From assembly GCF_030408595.1 (NCBI RefSeq), contig NZ_CP047080.1, positions 931,501-995,500 on the forward strand: a DNA stretch of 64,000 nucleotides, in the 5' to 3' direction. The notes below the pieces were generated by a model. That model did no database searches. It had not been told where the DNA came from and worked only from the letters and a program-made list of their open reading frames with translations. The first letter of the stretch is position 1. Every line of letters begins with the position of its first letter. Source of the DNA: Corynebacterium canis. Its GTDB lineage: Bacteria; Actinomycetota; Actinomycetes; Mycobacteriales; Mycobacteriaceae. Both the position numbers and the translations under genes were made by a program. This document shows, one piece after another, positions 35,658 to 44,244 of the stretch.

Positions 35658-36611
35658 GTGGTGGATTTTTTAGAACATGTGGACGCGGTGGCGCACGGGA
35701 AGGTGAATTTGCACCTCGGGGTTGGTGATGTCCGCCCCGATGGCTACCACGAATTGGTGAGCGTGTTCCAATCCTTATCGGTACACGATGAGGTTTCGGT
35801 CACCGTGGTGGATACCGGGGTCGGCGGGGTGTCCTCGCTGGCGGTGCGGGGGGTGGGTGGTGGCGGTGGGGTGCCCACCGATAATACGAACCTGGCTTGG
35901 CGGGCCGTGGATTTGGTGGTTGGCGCGTATCGGGACCGCGGGCATCGGGAGTTGCCGGTGGTGGATGTGGGCATCCGCAAAGGTATTCCCGTGGCTGGTG
36001 GGATGGCGGGTGGTTCCGCCGATGCGGCCGCAGCCTTGCTGGCGGCGGAGGCCGTGCTCGCTCCCGCATATGGCGGTTTGGGTGCGGCGGCGCTTCGCGA
36101 GCTCGCCTGCAGGTTGGGTTCGGATGTTCCGTTTACCCTGGTTGGCGGCACGATGCTGGGCACCGGCAGGGGCGAGCAATTGGTGCCGGTGCTGTCTCGG
36201 GGGACCTATCATTGGGTGCTGGCATTGAATTCCAAGGGATTGTCCACGCCGGTGGTGTTTAGCAAGCTCGATCAGATGCGCGCGGAACGCGAATTGCCGC
36301 GGGCGGGCGGCACGGAACGGATCCTGGCCGCATTGGCACGGGGCGATGTCGCGGAGGTTGCGGACGCCCTGGTGAACGATCTGCAGGCCCCCGCGACCAG
36401 CTTGCTTCCCGCCCTGCGGCGCACCTTGGATGCCGGGAAGCGTGCCGGTGCCTTGGCGGGGATCGTTTCCGGTTCCGGCCCGACGTGCGCCTTCCTGTGC
36501 GCCGATGCGGCGGCGGCCGCGGAGGTGGCCGACGCGCTGATCGATGATGGGGTAACTTCGGCTGTGACCACCGCCACTGGGCCCGCCGCGGGCGCATATA
36601 TTAAGGGATAG
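35658..36611 (+). CDS. ispE: 4-diphosphocytidyl-2-C-methyl-D-erythritol kinase
   Basis: This 317-residue GHMP kinase catalyses the ATP-dependent step of the MEP isoprenoid pathway. The signatures are A-H-G-K-V-N-L-H-L near the N-terminus, the glycine-rich loop P-V-A-G-G-M-A-G-G-S-A-D-A-A-A-A-L and G-S-G-P-T-C-A-F-L near the C-terminus. It starts with GTG, four bases after rsmA, and ends two bases before the ABC-F gene, so these genes form an operon. Confidence 0.94.
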   Translation: MVDFLEHVDAVAHGKVNLHLGVGDVRPDGYHELVSVFQSLSVHDEVSVTVVDTGVGGVSSLAVRGVGGGGGVPTDNTNLAWRAVDLVVGAYRDRGHRELPVVDVGIRKGIPVAGGMAGGSADAAAALLAAEAVLAPAYGGLGAAALRELACRLGSDVPFTLVGGTMLGTGRGEQLVPVLSRGTYHWVLALNSKGLSTPVVFSKLDQMRAERELPRAGGTERILAALARGDVAEVADALVNDLQAPATSLLPALRRTLDAGKRAGALAGIVSGSGPTCAFLCADAAAAAEVADALIDDGVTSAVTTATGPAAGAYIKG

Positions 36612-36613
36612 AC

Positions 36614-38410
36614 ATGGCTAACTTAATGAACCTGGAACATGTTTCGAAGTCTTTCGGCTTGAAAACACTTTTGGATGATGTCAGTCTCGGCGTGCAAACA
36701 GGCGATCGGATTGGGGTCGTCGGGCTGAATGGGGGCGGGAAAACTACGCTGTTGAAGGTGCTCGCGGGCGTCGAAAAGCCGGATGCGGGGCGGGTGTCCC
36801 ACGTGAAGGATCTGCGCATGGCGGTGGTGACGCAGGCCGCGGAGCTGGATCCTGCGGCTACGGTCGCTGATGTGGTCCTGAAGCCGCTTGGCGTGGAAAC
36901 GTTCGAATGGGCGTCGAATCCCAAGGTGCGCGAGGTGCTCGGCGGGCTGGGCATCGTGGATCTCGGCCTGGATACGTCGGTCGGCCAGCTATCCGGTGGG
37001 GAACGCCGCCGCATCAACCTCGCCGCCGCATTGGTGCAGGACCTTGACGTGCTGATCCTCGACGAGCCGACGAACCACCTCGATGTGGAGGGCGTGCAAT
37101 GGCTGGCGGAATACCTGCTTGCGCACAAGGCCGCATTGATCGTGGTCACCCACGACCGCTGGTTCTTGGACACCGTGGTCACGCGCACGTGGGAGGTGCA
37201 CGATGGAAACGTAGATGTGTTCGAAGGCGGCTATAACGATTGGACGTTCGCACGCGCCGAGCGTGCTCGGCAGTCGGACGCGGCGGAACAGCGGCGTCGA
37301 AACTTAGCGCGCAAAGAGCTCGCCTGGTTGCGCAGAGGGGCGCCCGCCCGAACCTCCAAACCCCGGTACCGGATCGAGGCGGCGGAGGCGCTGATCGCAA
37401 ACGTGCCCGCCGCGCGTGACACCGTGGAATTGCTCGCATTTTCTAAACGCAGGCAGGGCAAGGTGGTGATCGAGCTAGAAGACGCCACCATAGAAACCCC
37501 CGACGGGCGCGAACTTGTGAGCGATCTTACGTGGCGGCTGGCCCCCGGGGAACGCATCGGATTGGTTGGCGTCAACGGCTCCGGCAAAACCACCCTGCTG
37601 CGCACCCTCGCCGGGGAACACCCCCTTGCGGCGGGCCGTCGCATCGAAGGCAAAACCGTAGTGTTGGGTTGGTTGCGCCAGGAGCTCGATGACCTTGACC
37701 CCGATATGAGGCTGCTGGAAGCCGTGGAATCGGTGGCTCATTATGTGCACTTTGGTAAGAAGGAACTATCCGCCTCCCAGCTCGCGGAACGCCTCGGTTT
37801 CTCCGCCAAACGCCAACGCACACCCGTGCGAGACCTGTCCGGTGGGGAGCGCCGCCGCCTGCAGCTCACCCGCGTGCTAATGGCCGAGCCAAATGTGCTA
37901 TTGCTCGACGAACCCACCAATGACCTCGATATAGACACCCTGCAGGAATTGGAATCCCTATTGGATTCGTGGCCGGGCACGTTGGTTGTGATTTCCCATG
38001 ACCGCTATCTGATCGAGCGCGTGTGCGACTCCACCTGGGCGCTGTTTGGGGACGGTAAACTGACCAACCTGCCGGGTGGGATCGATGAATACCTGCGCCG
38101 CCGCGCCGAGCTTTCTGGCGGCCAGCGGCGCGCCGTGGTAGATCTTGGGGGGCCCAAAGCTACGGAGGTGGTTGCGGTGCCGAAGGTGGATTCCGCGACG
38201 CGGCGGCGCTTGGAAAAAGAAATGAAGTCGCTGGAGCGCAAGATGGAAAAGCTCCGCGATCAGATCGCCGAATTGCACGAGCGCATGGCGGCCAACGCCA
38301 CCGACGTTGCGGCCTTGACCGAACTTACTACCGAAAGCTCCCTGATCCGCGAAGATATCGAGGCTTACGAGCTGCAATGGATGGAGCTTGCGGAGCAATT
38401 GGAAAGCTAG
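36614..38410 (+). CDS. ABC-F family ATPase (Uup-like)
   Basis: This 598-residue cytoplasmic protein has two ABC domains: Walker A G-L-N-G-G-G-K-T-T and G-V-N-G-S-G-K-T-T, signatures L-S-G-G-E-R-R-R, and Walker B I-L-D-E-P-T-N-H-L-D and L-L-D-E-P-T-N-D-L-D. No membrane segments are present. The C-terminal region is a charged coiled coil (E-M-K-S-L-E-R-K-M-E-K-L), as in Uup. ABC-F proteins act on ribosomes or DNA structures; Uup affects transposon excision and ribosome function. It is the fourth gene of the rsmA/ispE cluster. Confidence 0.9.
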   Translation: MANLMNLEHVSKSFGLKTLLDDVSLGVQTGDRIGVVGLNGGGKTTLLKVLAGVEKPDAGRVSHVKDLRMAVVTQAAELDPAATVADVVLKPLGVETFEWASNPKVREVLGGLGIVDLGLDTSVGQLSGGERRRINLAAALVQDLDVLILDEPTNHLDVEGVQWLAEYLLAHKAALIVVTHDRWFLDTVVTRTWEVHDGNVDVFEGGYNDWTFARAERARQSDAAEQRRRNLARKELAWLRRGAPARTSKPRYRIEAAEALIANVPAARDTVELLAFSKRRQGKVVIELEDATIETPDGRELVSDLTWRLAPGERIGLVGVNGSGKTTLLRTLAGEHPLAAGRRIEGKTVVLGWLRQELDDLDPDMRLLEAVESVAHYVHFGKKELSASQLAERLGFSAKRQRTPVRDLSGGERRRLQLTRVLMAEPNVLLLDEPTNDLDIDTLQELESLLDSWPGTLVVISHDRYLIERVCDSTWALFGDGKLTNLPGGIDEYLRRRAELSGGQRRAVVDLGGPKATEVVAVPKVDSATRRRLEKEMKSLERKMEKLRDQIAELHERMAANATDVAALTELTTESSLIREDIEAYELQWMELAEQLES

Positions 38411-38432
38411 CGGAACATGCGGAGGGATGATC

Positions 38433-38933
38433 ATGACACAGGTTGCCTACCAGATTGTGGATACCCCGATCGGGCAGCTGCTGCTTGCCACCACCGAGCG
38501 CGGGGTGGTTCGCGTCGCCTTTGAGGGCGATGGTTTTGCGCAGGTTATCGAAGATCTTGGTGAGCGGGTCGGGCCGTGCGTGGCGGAGCCGACCGCACAG
38601 CTCGAAACGGCGGTACGCGAAGTATCGGAATATTTTGCGGGCCAGCGGCGGGAGTTCGAGGTTCCGCAGGACTTTTCGCTTTCCACAGGGTTTCGTAACA
38701 CGGTGCAGCGGTACCTTTCGAGCATTCCCTATGGCAGCACGCAGTCCTATGGTGACGTGGCCCGTGGGGTGGGAAACCCCAAGGCCGTGCGCGCGGTGGG
38801 AAGCGCCTGCGCCACGAATCCGCTGCCAATCATTGTGCCCTGCCATCGTGTGGTCCGTTCGGATGGAGGCCTGGGAGGCTACGGCGGTGGGCTGAGCGTG
38901 AAACAAACGTTGCTGGATTTGGAACAGCAGTGA
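38433..38933 (+). CDS. ogt: Methylated-DNA-[protein]-cysteine S-methyltransferase
   Basis: This 166-residue suicide repair protein removes O6-alkyl groups from guanine. The active-site motif I-V-P-C-H-R-V-V has Cys137, and the helix-turn-helix DNA-binding part has Y-G-S-T-Q-S-Y-G-D-V-A and A-V-R-A-V-G-S-A. GGAGG lies seven bases before the ATG at 38433; an in-frame ATG at 38427 is too close to that site. It is 22 bases after the ABC-F gene and overlaps alkB by four bases, so the two repair genes are coupled. Confidence 0.93.
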   Translation: MTQVAYQIVDTPIGQLLLATTERGVVRVAFEGDGFAQVIEDLGERVGPCVAEPTAQLETAVREVSEYFAGQRREFEVPQDFSLSTGFRNTVQRYLSSIPYGSTQSYGDVARGVGNPKAVRAVGSACATNPLPIIVPCHRVVRSDGGLGGYGGGLSVKQTLLDLEQQ

Positions 38934-39574
38934 CAGGTTTGTTTCATGCGCCGTTGCCCGCTGGGGCATATCACGTTCCCGGATGGTTGACGCTGGAGCA
39001 ACAGCGCTGGTTGGTGCGCCGATTCCACGAATGGGCGAACGGGCCGGTGCCGCTGCGAGCGGCGAAAATTCGGGGCCATGAAATGAGCGTTACTACCGTG
39101 TGTTTAGGCTGGCATTGGCGGCCTTATGAATACACGCGGCTGGCTGTGGACGTAAACGGCAACCGGGTGCTTGAGTTTCCCGATTGGATGGTTCGCTTGG
39201 GCCGCCGCGCGATCTTGGCCGCTACGGGAGATGCCAAAGCCGCGGAAGGCTATAACCCAGATGCGGCCCTGGTAAATTACTACGATGGCTCAGCTCGGAT
39301 GGGCATGCACCAAGACAAAGACGAGCTGGCGCGGGAACCCGTGGTGTCCTTGTCCATTGGAGATACGTGCCAGTTTCGCTTTGGCAATACCGAGCACAGG
39401 AACAAGCCGTATCAGGACCTTGAGCTCGCTTCGGGAGATTTGTTTATTTTTGGCGGGCCATCGCGGCTCGCCTATCACGGGGTGATCAAGACCTTTCCGA
39501 ATACGGCGCCCGCAGGCTGTGGGCTGGAGGCGGGCCGGATCAACATCACCTTACGGGTGACGGGCATGACTTAG
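38930..39574 (+). CDS. alkB: AlkB-type Fe(II)/2-oxoglutarate DNA demethylase
   Basis: This 214-residue dioxygenase oxidatively removes methyl groups from 1-methyladenine and 3-methylcytosine. The iron ligands are M-H-Q-D (His127, Asp129) and Y-H-G (His183), and the 2-oxoglutarate-binding arginine lies in N-I-T-L-R-V-T. S-L-S-I-G-D-T-C-Q-F-R-F-G is also typical. It starts with GTG overlapping the ogt stop (GTGA). The ogt-alkB pair recalls the E. coli adaptive response genes, but no Ada-type activator is visible here. Confidence 0.92.
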   Translation: MTGLFHAPLPAGAYHVPGWLTLEQQRWLVRRFHEWANGPVPLRAAKIRGHEMSVTTVCLGWHWRPYEYTRLAVDVNGNRVLEFPDWMVRLGRRAILAATGDAKAAEGYNPDAALVNYYDGSARMGMHQDKDELAREPVVSLSIGDTCQFRFGNTEHRNKPYQDLELASGDLFIFGGPSRLAYHGVIKTFPNTAPAGCGLEAGRINITLRVTGMT

Positions 39575-40866
39575 CGCTTGTGTGGGAGTGATATATTTTG
39601 CTTAAAAATTAGATACTGTGCTGCGGTCTTTTGGGAAACCCTCCTCTTGGTTTCTTCATCGTTTGCTTGTGAAGTTTCAGAACTATTGGTGGTATATCCG
39701 ACGTAATTGCCGTGAACGACTAAGCAGTCGTATCGAATGCCCGAAGCGAATGGCGTTGCGGTGCAGGTGGTATCGGGTACGTCTTGGGGTTCGTCGTACT
39801 TCTTTCCGCCCTGACGGAGATTTGAATCGACAAAGGTATCGCGGAATGCCCGTGCTCCAGATTCGCTCTTTGCGTGGAATACATATGAATGTTGCACACC
39901 AATATGCTCGATACCATTCTCTATTAATGAGTTGTACATGACTTGGGGTTCGGAAAATTGTGACGCAATTCCGCGGGGGCCAAAGGATCCAGGGGCCCAC
40001 GTATCTGGGACGTCCTCAAGATACGGAACGGCATAGGTAAGTACATTGCCGGGGTCAATACTAGGAAGTTCATCGGTTTTGCCGTATCCGGCCTCAGTTT
40101 TCACTGAAGGGAATTGTTCTAGTAATGGGGTCTGTGCAGCTAGAGCCTTCTTTACGTAATCGAACGCCCAGTCGGAATTATCGCTTGACGTTAAAGCGTA
40201 CGTGTAAATGATATATTCCTGGTGAGGGGTAAATGAGACAACTTTGTCACCGTTTTGAGTAATTGAAACGAGTGATTCCGGCATCCCGTCAATCTGCGTT
40301 GTATTATGCGGTGTAGGCAGGCTTTCTTCTGACCGTGGAATACCCTTAGTGATAAGTAGTTCGTGTTGTGCTTGCGCAGCCTTGAGCGCAGTTTCTGGAT
40401 CATTAAAGCGAAGAACCATGTGACTTATTGCCACCTGAGGCGCTTTAGAATCATCATTTGAAGATGCGGCAGCATTTAAGAATCCATATAGTGGTGGATT
40501 CTTTCCCATAACCTCGATTTGTTCACGAGACAAATCATACCTAAGACTTTCAGGAGTGATTACATTTACGGCGCCTCTGGACTCGGTAAGTTTTCCATCT
40601 ATCTCAAAGGGTAGCGGCAAGTATTCAGCCAAGACAAAAGACTCAACGTAACGAGACGTATGGCGGTCTGTTTGGTGAGTTTCGGTAGTAGTGGCTTTAA
40701 ATTCCCCAGTATCAAATTGCCCATTCGGAACTCCAGATTTCGTACCTGAGGTGATGGTTGGCATCGAGGTATCCGAGCTTTCTGGGCTATTGCTGCCCTG
40801 CAAGCTGCAAGCAGTGAGCGTGATGAAGCTCATCACAGTGATTGCCGTGAACCTTAGTCTGGTCAT
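39571..40866 (-). CDS. Lipoprotein (DUF7373-like)
   Basis: This 431-residue protein has a lipoprotein signal with L-T-A-C (lipidated Cys20), followed by a Ser/Thr/Pro-rich linker. The rest resembles the DUF7373 lipoproteins that are frequent in Mycobacteriales; their function is unknown. The ATG at 40866 follows GAGGTGG. The base composition is more A/T-rich than its neighbours, which suggests horizontal transfer or relaxed constraint. It is convergent with alkB and overlaps its stop by four bases. Confidence 0.75.
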   Translation of the reverse strand: MTRLRFTAITVMSFITLTACSLQGSNSPESSDTSMPTITSGTKSGVPNGQFDTGEFKATTTETHQTDRHTSRYVESFVLAEYLPLPFEIDGKLTESRGAVNVITPESLRYDLSREQIEVMGKNPPLYGFLNAAASSNDDSKAPQVAISHMVLRFNDPETALKAAQAQHELLITKGIPRSEESLPTPHNTTQIDGMPESLVSITQNGDKVVSFTPHQEYIIYTYALTSSDNSDWAFDYVKKALAAQTPLLEQFPSVKTEAGYGKTDELPSIDPGNVLTYAVPYLEDVPDTWAPGSFGPRGIASQFSEPQVMYNSLIENGIEHIGVQHSYVFHAKSESGARAFRDTFVDSNLRQGGKKYDEPQDVPDTTCTATPFASGIRYDCLVVHGNYVGYTTNSSETSQANDEETKRRVSQKTAAQYLIFKQNISLPHKR

Positions 40867-41167
40867 TGTGCCACCTCTTTCGAATTCGTGTTATGGCTAC
40901 GCTGCTAGCCTATTGCAGGTTGGATGCAATCAAACTCCGTGAGGTTACAGTGACACTCGCAATTGTTGCTTTCGCTGCTGTGTAAAACACTTTTCCGAGC
41001 ATTGGCCCGAGGCCCTAGCTGGATGTGAGGAGAATTACGGAAGCCGTGGGGCCGCCGAAGTCTGCGTGCATAACGACGCCGATGTCGTCGACGTCCCACG
41101 GCTGTGCGGCGTCACGTGGAGCAAAGTGGTGGCAGAACACGATTGCTCCATAGGTGGCGATGAGGTG
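40867..41167. other. Intergenic region upstream of the lipoprotein gene
   Basis: These 301 bases hold the lipoprotein promoter region and, further right, a stretch continuing from the IS1634-type remnant. A short open stretch on the minus strand near 41030-41160 has coding-like composition but I cannot identify it. Confidence 0.3.
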
Positions 41168-41514
41168 TCACGGTACTTTGCTCTTGGCTGTTGGCTTCAC
41201 GACTCGGGCAAGAACTATGGCTTGAAATGTCGCGTCATCGATGACAGATAAACCCAGATCGTCATACACTCGGGCCAGTACCTGCCACAAGGTCAGCGCT
41301 GGGGTCGCCACCACGCTAGGCCCACCCCTAAATCAAGGGATAATTGCTGATCAGTGCCCATAAACGCCCGGGCTTGATCTGTTAACGAGGCAAGTTCAGC
41401 TTCTGTTCGTGCGGACCCTACATGCTTGAGTACCTCTGTTGCGCCTCGACTTTTACGCACCACTTGGACACTAATTGCCCCAGAGGCAGTCCGCGCGTAC
41501 TTGATCGAAGCCAC
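41168..41514 (-). pseudogene. IS1634-type transposase, frameshifted N-terminal remnant
   Basis: The first 73 codons (from ATG 41514) begin M-A-S-I-K-Y-A-R-T-A-S-G-A-I-S-V-Q-V-V and contain V-L-K-H-V-G-S-A-R-T-E-A-E-L, the usual start of IS1634/IS1549-type transposases. After a frameshift near 41318 the same protein continues in another frame: A-L-T-L-W-Q-V-L-A-R-V-Y-D-D-L-G, then F-Q-A-I-V-L-A-R-V-V-K-P-T. It stops at 41168. The catalytic part is missing. This is an old, truncated insertion. Confidence 0.75.
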
Positions 41515-42050
41515 CCGCTAACCCTAGCAACCCCTATTAGTCCCCCGATTCCAAAAACACCACCCGAAGCCCCAGGTCAAAGAATTTCGATCAAAGAGGG
41601 TCAATAACAGTTGTGAAAGTCGGGAGGACCCAGGCTGGCCAGTGTTACGGCGGTTCGCCGGGTTGTTGCTGTTGCGGGTGGTTTCATTCACCCCTGCGTG
41701 TGTATTCTGTTTTGTGGGCAAGCTCATAGTGTTTTCTGCTGGGGGCTTCAGCGTGTTGTTTGATGGTTTTTGGTCCCTAGTGTGCTGTTTGTGGGTGTGG
41801 GGGCGTGTGGCGGGTGCTTGTGGGTGTGGTGGGTGTGCTACATCATGGTTTGGGTGTGGGCAAGTGTTGTGTTGCCCACTATGGGTTCGGGTGTTGTTTT
41901 GCCTGGTCAGAAGGGGTGTGGTGGGGGTGGTTTTCCGGTTGTGGCCAAGGTGTTGTGCCTGGTTGCGGTGCTGGTAGCGGGTGTGCGGGCCGGGTAGAAT
42001 TAGGGCTATACAGTACATGTTCGGGAAGGGTTTCGGGAGGTGACGCGGCG
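41515..42050. other. G/T-rich intergenic region upstream of the DUF222/HNH gene
   Basis: No gene is supported in these 536 bases. From about 41640 to 41990 the plus strand is strikingly rich in G and T, with runs such as TGTGGGTGTGGGGGCGTGTGG, and poor in C and A. Open frames here are a consequence of that bias. The stretch is the complement in style of the C/A-rich 3' end of the following gene. Confidence 0.5.
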
Positions 42051-43619
42051 ATGACGACGCAACAGGTGGATCCGGTGGATTCGGTGGTGGGGTTTGTGGT
42101 GGATGATCCGCAGAATTTCATTGGTGCCGCCGAGTTGGAGGCCAATCGGGTGTTTTTACATAATTGGTTGTTGGCGACCTTTGGGTTGGATGTGCACCGG
42201 TTGAATATCCGCGCGTTGGTGAAGGAATTCGCGGTGCATAGTGGTACGTATTCTGAGGCGCGGATGTATAACATTGTGGGTGGGTGTTTCCTGCTGCATG
42301 AGCGCCTGCCGGGGTTGAAGGCGCACGCGCTGGAGCATAATTATTTGAATTATGAGCGGTTGCGGACGATTTGGTTTGCCTTGGTGACGGTGTCTTTGGA
42401 TGCCCCGGGGTATGTGTGGCGTGATCTTGATACTGTGTTGGTGGGGTTGTTTACCCCAACGAGGGCGAATCAGCCGTTGCCGAGTACACGCCGGATCCGG
42501 CAGGTGCTGCGCGATACCTTGATCCGGTTACGCATTGTGGAGGAAACCCCGCCGGAGGAGGCGTTGACCGAGGAGGCGATGGCCGCCCGGATTACGGCGA
42601 TGTGTGGGGTGGAATTATGGGAAAGCCCGCATGCTGGGGTCAGTGTGCTCAATGTGACCCTACCTAGTGATGAAGCCCATGAGATCAAACAACGCCTGGC
42701 CGCGGGGGCGAAAAAACTGAACCTGCGGGAAGATGAGATCATCACGAATCGTATTTGCGGTAGTGGGCAGCAGCGGGATGCCGGGTGTACGGTCCACCTG
42801 TTTGGCCTTGGTACCCTCACCGAGGCCACGAAGGTGGTCCCGGAGCGGGTGCATGGGGTGGGATTGCTCACCGGGGAACAACGCGATCGTATCAGTGGCC
42901 GGGATATTGCCTACACCAATATTGGTGATGTGGCGGAGGTGCTGCGGGCTGCGCATGATCCCACCGAGGAGCAACGCTTGTTGATCATGGGCCGGGATGG
43001 GATCTGCCGGTTCCCGGACTGCACCATGGACGCGACTTTTTGTGACATTGATCATGTGATCAACCATGAGGTCGGTGGGTGGACCACCGCCTCGAATCTG
43101 CAGTGTTTGTGTCGGCATCACCATAATTTCAAAACCGACCGGCACGCCACCGCCACTACCGATACTTACGGTAATGTCACGTGGCGGTTTGCCACCGGTG
43201 CGACGATTACCACGATTCCGCAGGGGGTGCTTGCCGGCCATGTGGTGGGCTGCCCCGCAGGGATTACCACCCGCCATGAACAGCCGACGAAAACCGAGGA
43301 GGACTACCAGCAGCCGCCGATCCGAGAAGATTTCGGCCGGTGGGGCACCACCTTAATCAACTACCGCAACCGGCAACGCGCCCGCTACCTCGCCCGCCAC
43401 CGGCTGGTTGCCAATATTCCCACCGAACTGCCGCCCCTACCCGAAGCACCACACCCCGAACCCCCACCAGACGACCAATGGCCCCAAGAACCACCCACAG
43501 ACTACACACCACCCAGGCCATCATGGGCCAAACCACCCTGCCAACTGGCGAAACTACAGAAACGCGCCCGCCAAGCCAAACACCACCGCCGAACCAACAC
43601 ACCGCGTTCAAGGTGGTAG
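42051..43619 (+). CDS. DUF222 and HNH endonuclease-domain protein
   Basis: This 522-residue protein has an N-terminal DUF222-like region and a C-terminal HNH nuclease domain: C-R-F-P-D-C-T (zinc), C-D-I-D-H-V-I (catalytic), then N-L-Q-C-L-C-R-H-H-H-N-F-K (about residues 322-360). The last 80 residues are Pro/His/Thr-rich. Members are multicopy in Mycobacteriales (the 13E12-type repeat family), probably mobile, with unknown biological roles. The ATG at 42051 is 10 bases after GGGAGG; the longer open frame runs into the G/T-rich region and is not coding. Confidence 0.83.
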   Translation: MTTQQVDPVDSVVGFVVDDPQNFIGAAELEANRVFLHNWLLATFGLDVHRLNIRALVKEFAVHSGTYSEARMYNIVGGCFLLHERLPGLKAHALEHNYLNYERLRTIWFALVTVSLDAPGYVWRDLDTVLVGLFTPTRANQPLPSTRRIRQVLRDTLIRLRIVEETPPEEALTEEAMAARITAMCGVELWESPHAGVSVLNVTLPSDEAHEIKQRLAAGAKKLNLREDEIITNRICGSGQQRDAGCTVHLFGLGTLTEATKVVPERVHGVGLLTGEQRDRISGRDIAYTNIGDVAEVLRAAHDPTEEQRLLIMGRDGICRFPDCTMDATFCDIDHVINHEVGGWTTASNLQCLCRHHHNFKTDRHATATTDTYGNVTWRFATGATITTIPQGVLAGHVVGCPAGITTRHEQPTKTEEDYQQPPIREDFGRWGTTLINYRNRQRARYLARHRLVANIPTELPPLPEAPHPEPPPDDQWPQEPPTDYTPPRPSWAKPPCQLAKLQKRARQAKHHRRTNTPRSRW

Positions 43620-43653
43620 CTCGGCGAGCGGAAACGGGCCTAGGGCATGCGAA

Positions 43654-43703
43654 AGCCCTAACACCGATCCCCTGCGAACGTGCAGTTAGAGGGTATTAGG
43701 GCT
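43654..43703. terminator. Hairpin between the HNH gene and the 25-residue peptide gene
   Basis: AGCCCTAA (43654-43661) pairs with TTAGGGCT (43696-43703), and an inner CCCCT/AGGG pairing shortens the loop. It lies between two convergent genes. Runs of T after the stem are short, so termination efficiency may be modest. Confidence 0.55.
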
Positions 43704-43740
43704 TCTGCTAGTAGAGAGGGATTGAGTACCCGAAATGCTA

Positions 43741-43818
43741 CTAGCCGATCTCGAACTCGAAGGTGTCCCACCATGCGAGGAAGGACCAGAAATCGAAGAA
43801 ATCATAGGAAAGAGACAT
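43741..43818 (-). CDS. 25-residue acidic Phe/Trp-rich peptide (peptide 2)
   Basis: An ATG at 43818 opens 25 codons ending in TAG, starting M-S-L-S-Y-D-F-F-D-F-W. It has six Phe, three Trp, five Asp/Glu and no Lys or Arg, so its net charge is about -5. AGGAG (complement of 43827-43831) is eight bases upstream, and a TTTACC/TATACT promoter with 16-bp spacing is at 43884-43911. There is no signal peptide and no downstream gene in the transcript, so it does not look like a leader peptide. It is too short for standard gene finders. I know no family; amphipathic membrane-active peptide or small porin are possible roles. It shares its start and layout with peptide 1. Confidence 0.6.
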   Translation of the reverse strand: MSLSYDFFDFWSFLAWWDTFEFEIG

Positions 43819-43820
43819 AG

Positions 43821-43836
43821 CTTACGCTCCTGTAAG
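43821..43836 (-). promoter_or_regulatory. Short hairpin presenting the peptide 2 Shine-Dalgarno sequence
   Basis: On the minus strand CTTAC-AGGAGC-GTAAG forms a 5-bp stem with AGGAG in the loop, two bases before the start codon. This may tune translation or present the site; the effect is an inference. Confidence 0.45.
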
Positions 43837-43883
43837 GTGAAGATACAAAACGAAAGGCGCTGTTGGGCCTGCGCCCGAAGGTG

Positions 43884-43911
43884 AGTATAGCATAGAAGTC
43901 GAATCGGTAAA
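43884..43911 (-). promoter_or_regulatory. Promoter of peptide 2
   Basis: Read on the minus strand, TTTACC (43906-43911) and TATACT (43884-43889) are spaced 16 bp. The expected start of transcription gives a leader of about 60 bases before the ATG at 43818. Confidence 0.6.
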
Positions 43912-44007
43912 CTCTGGGTAACAGGGTTACCAATCCATGTGATTAATAACAGAATTTGGGTCAAGTTATCGGAAATCAATCACGTATGCTTTTATGCAGA
44001 ATAGCAA

Positions 44008-44047
44008 AAACTCTAACACGTCCGATGGTAGGGTTGCGTTAGAGTTT
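44008..44047 (-). terminator. Rho-independent terminator of the 29-residue peptide gene
   Basis: On the minus strand AAACTCTAAC and GTTAGAGTTT (44008-44047) form a 10-bp stem followed by a T-rich tract (TTTTTGC). It lies 36 bases after the stop of peptide 1. A second GC hairpin, TCGCCCG-gctag-CGGGCGA (44056-44074), sits between the stop codon and the terminator. The signal shows that peptide 1 has its own short transcript. Confidence 0.8.
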
Positions 44048-44082
44048 GTGGCATTTCGCCCGGCTAGCGGGCGAGGGGCTCT

Positions 44083-44172
44083 TTACAGGGCCTCGAAGAA
44101 CTCCTTGAGGAGGTCGAAGCGCTCGAGGATGTCGAAGAGCTCGGAGAAGAAGTAGAAGCTAGGCAAAGACAT
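44083..44172 (-). CDS. 29-residue amphipathic acidic peptide (peptide 1)
   Basis: An ATG at 44172 opens 29 codons ending in TAA, starting M-S-L-P-S-F-Y-F-F-S-E-L-F-D. The sequence has seven Phe, five Leu, six acidic and two basic residues (net about -4), with hydrophobic residues spaced i, i+3/i+4 along most of its length, as in an amphipathic helix. AAGGAG is 10 bases upstream, a TTGCAC/TACAAT promoter with 16-bp spacing is at 44245-44272, and a terminator follows. It has no signal sequence. Corynebacterial PorA/PorH porins are similarly small, signal-less and acidic, but usually 40-57 residues. PSM-like peptides are another comparison by size only. The function is unknown. Confidence 0.7.
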   Translation of the reverse strand: MSLPSFYFFSELFDILERFDLLKEFFEAL

Positions 44173-44244
44173 TGCTAGAAGTCTCCTTATTGGTTGAAGT
44201 GGAAATAGCATAAGCGAGGCGGTGAAGCCCGTTGCTCGGTTGTC

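Noticed and set aside
43741..43818. Attenuator leader peptide for aromatic amino-acid genes
   Set aside because: The peptide is rich in Phe and Trp, but no biosynthetic gene follows on the same strand. The next gene downstream is convergent.
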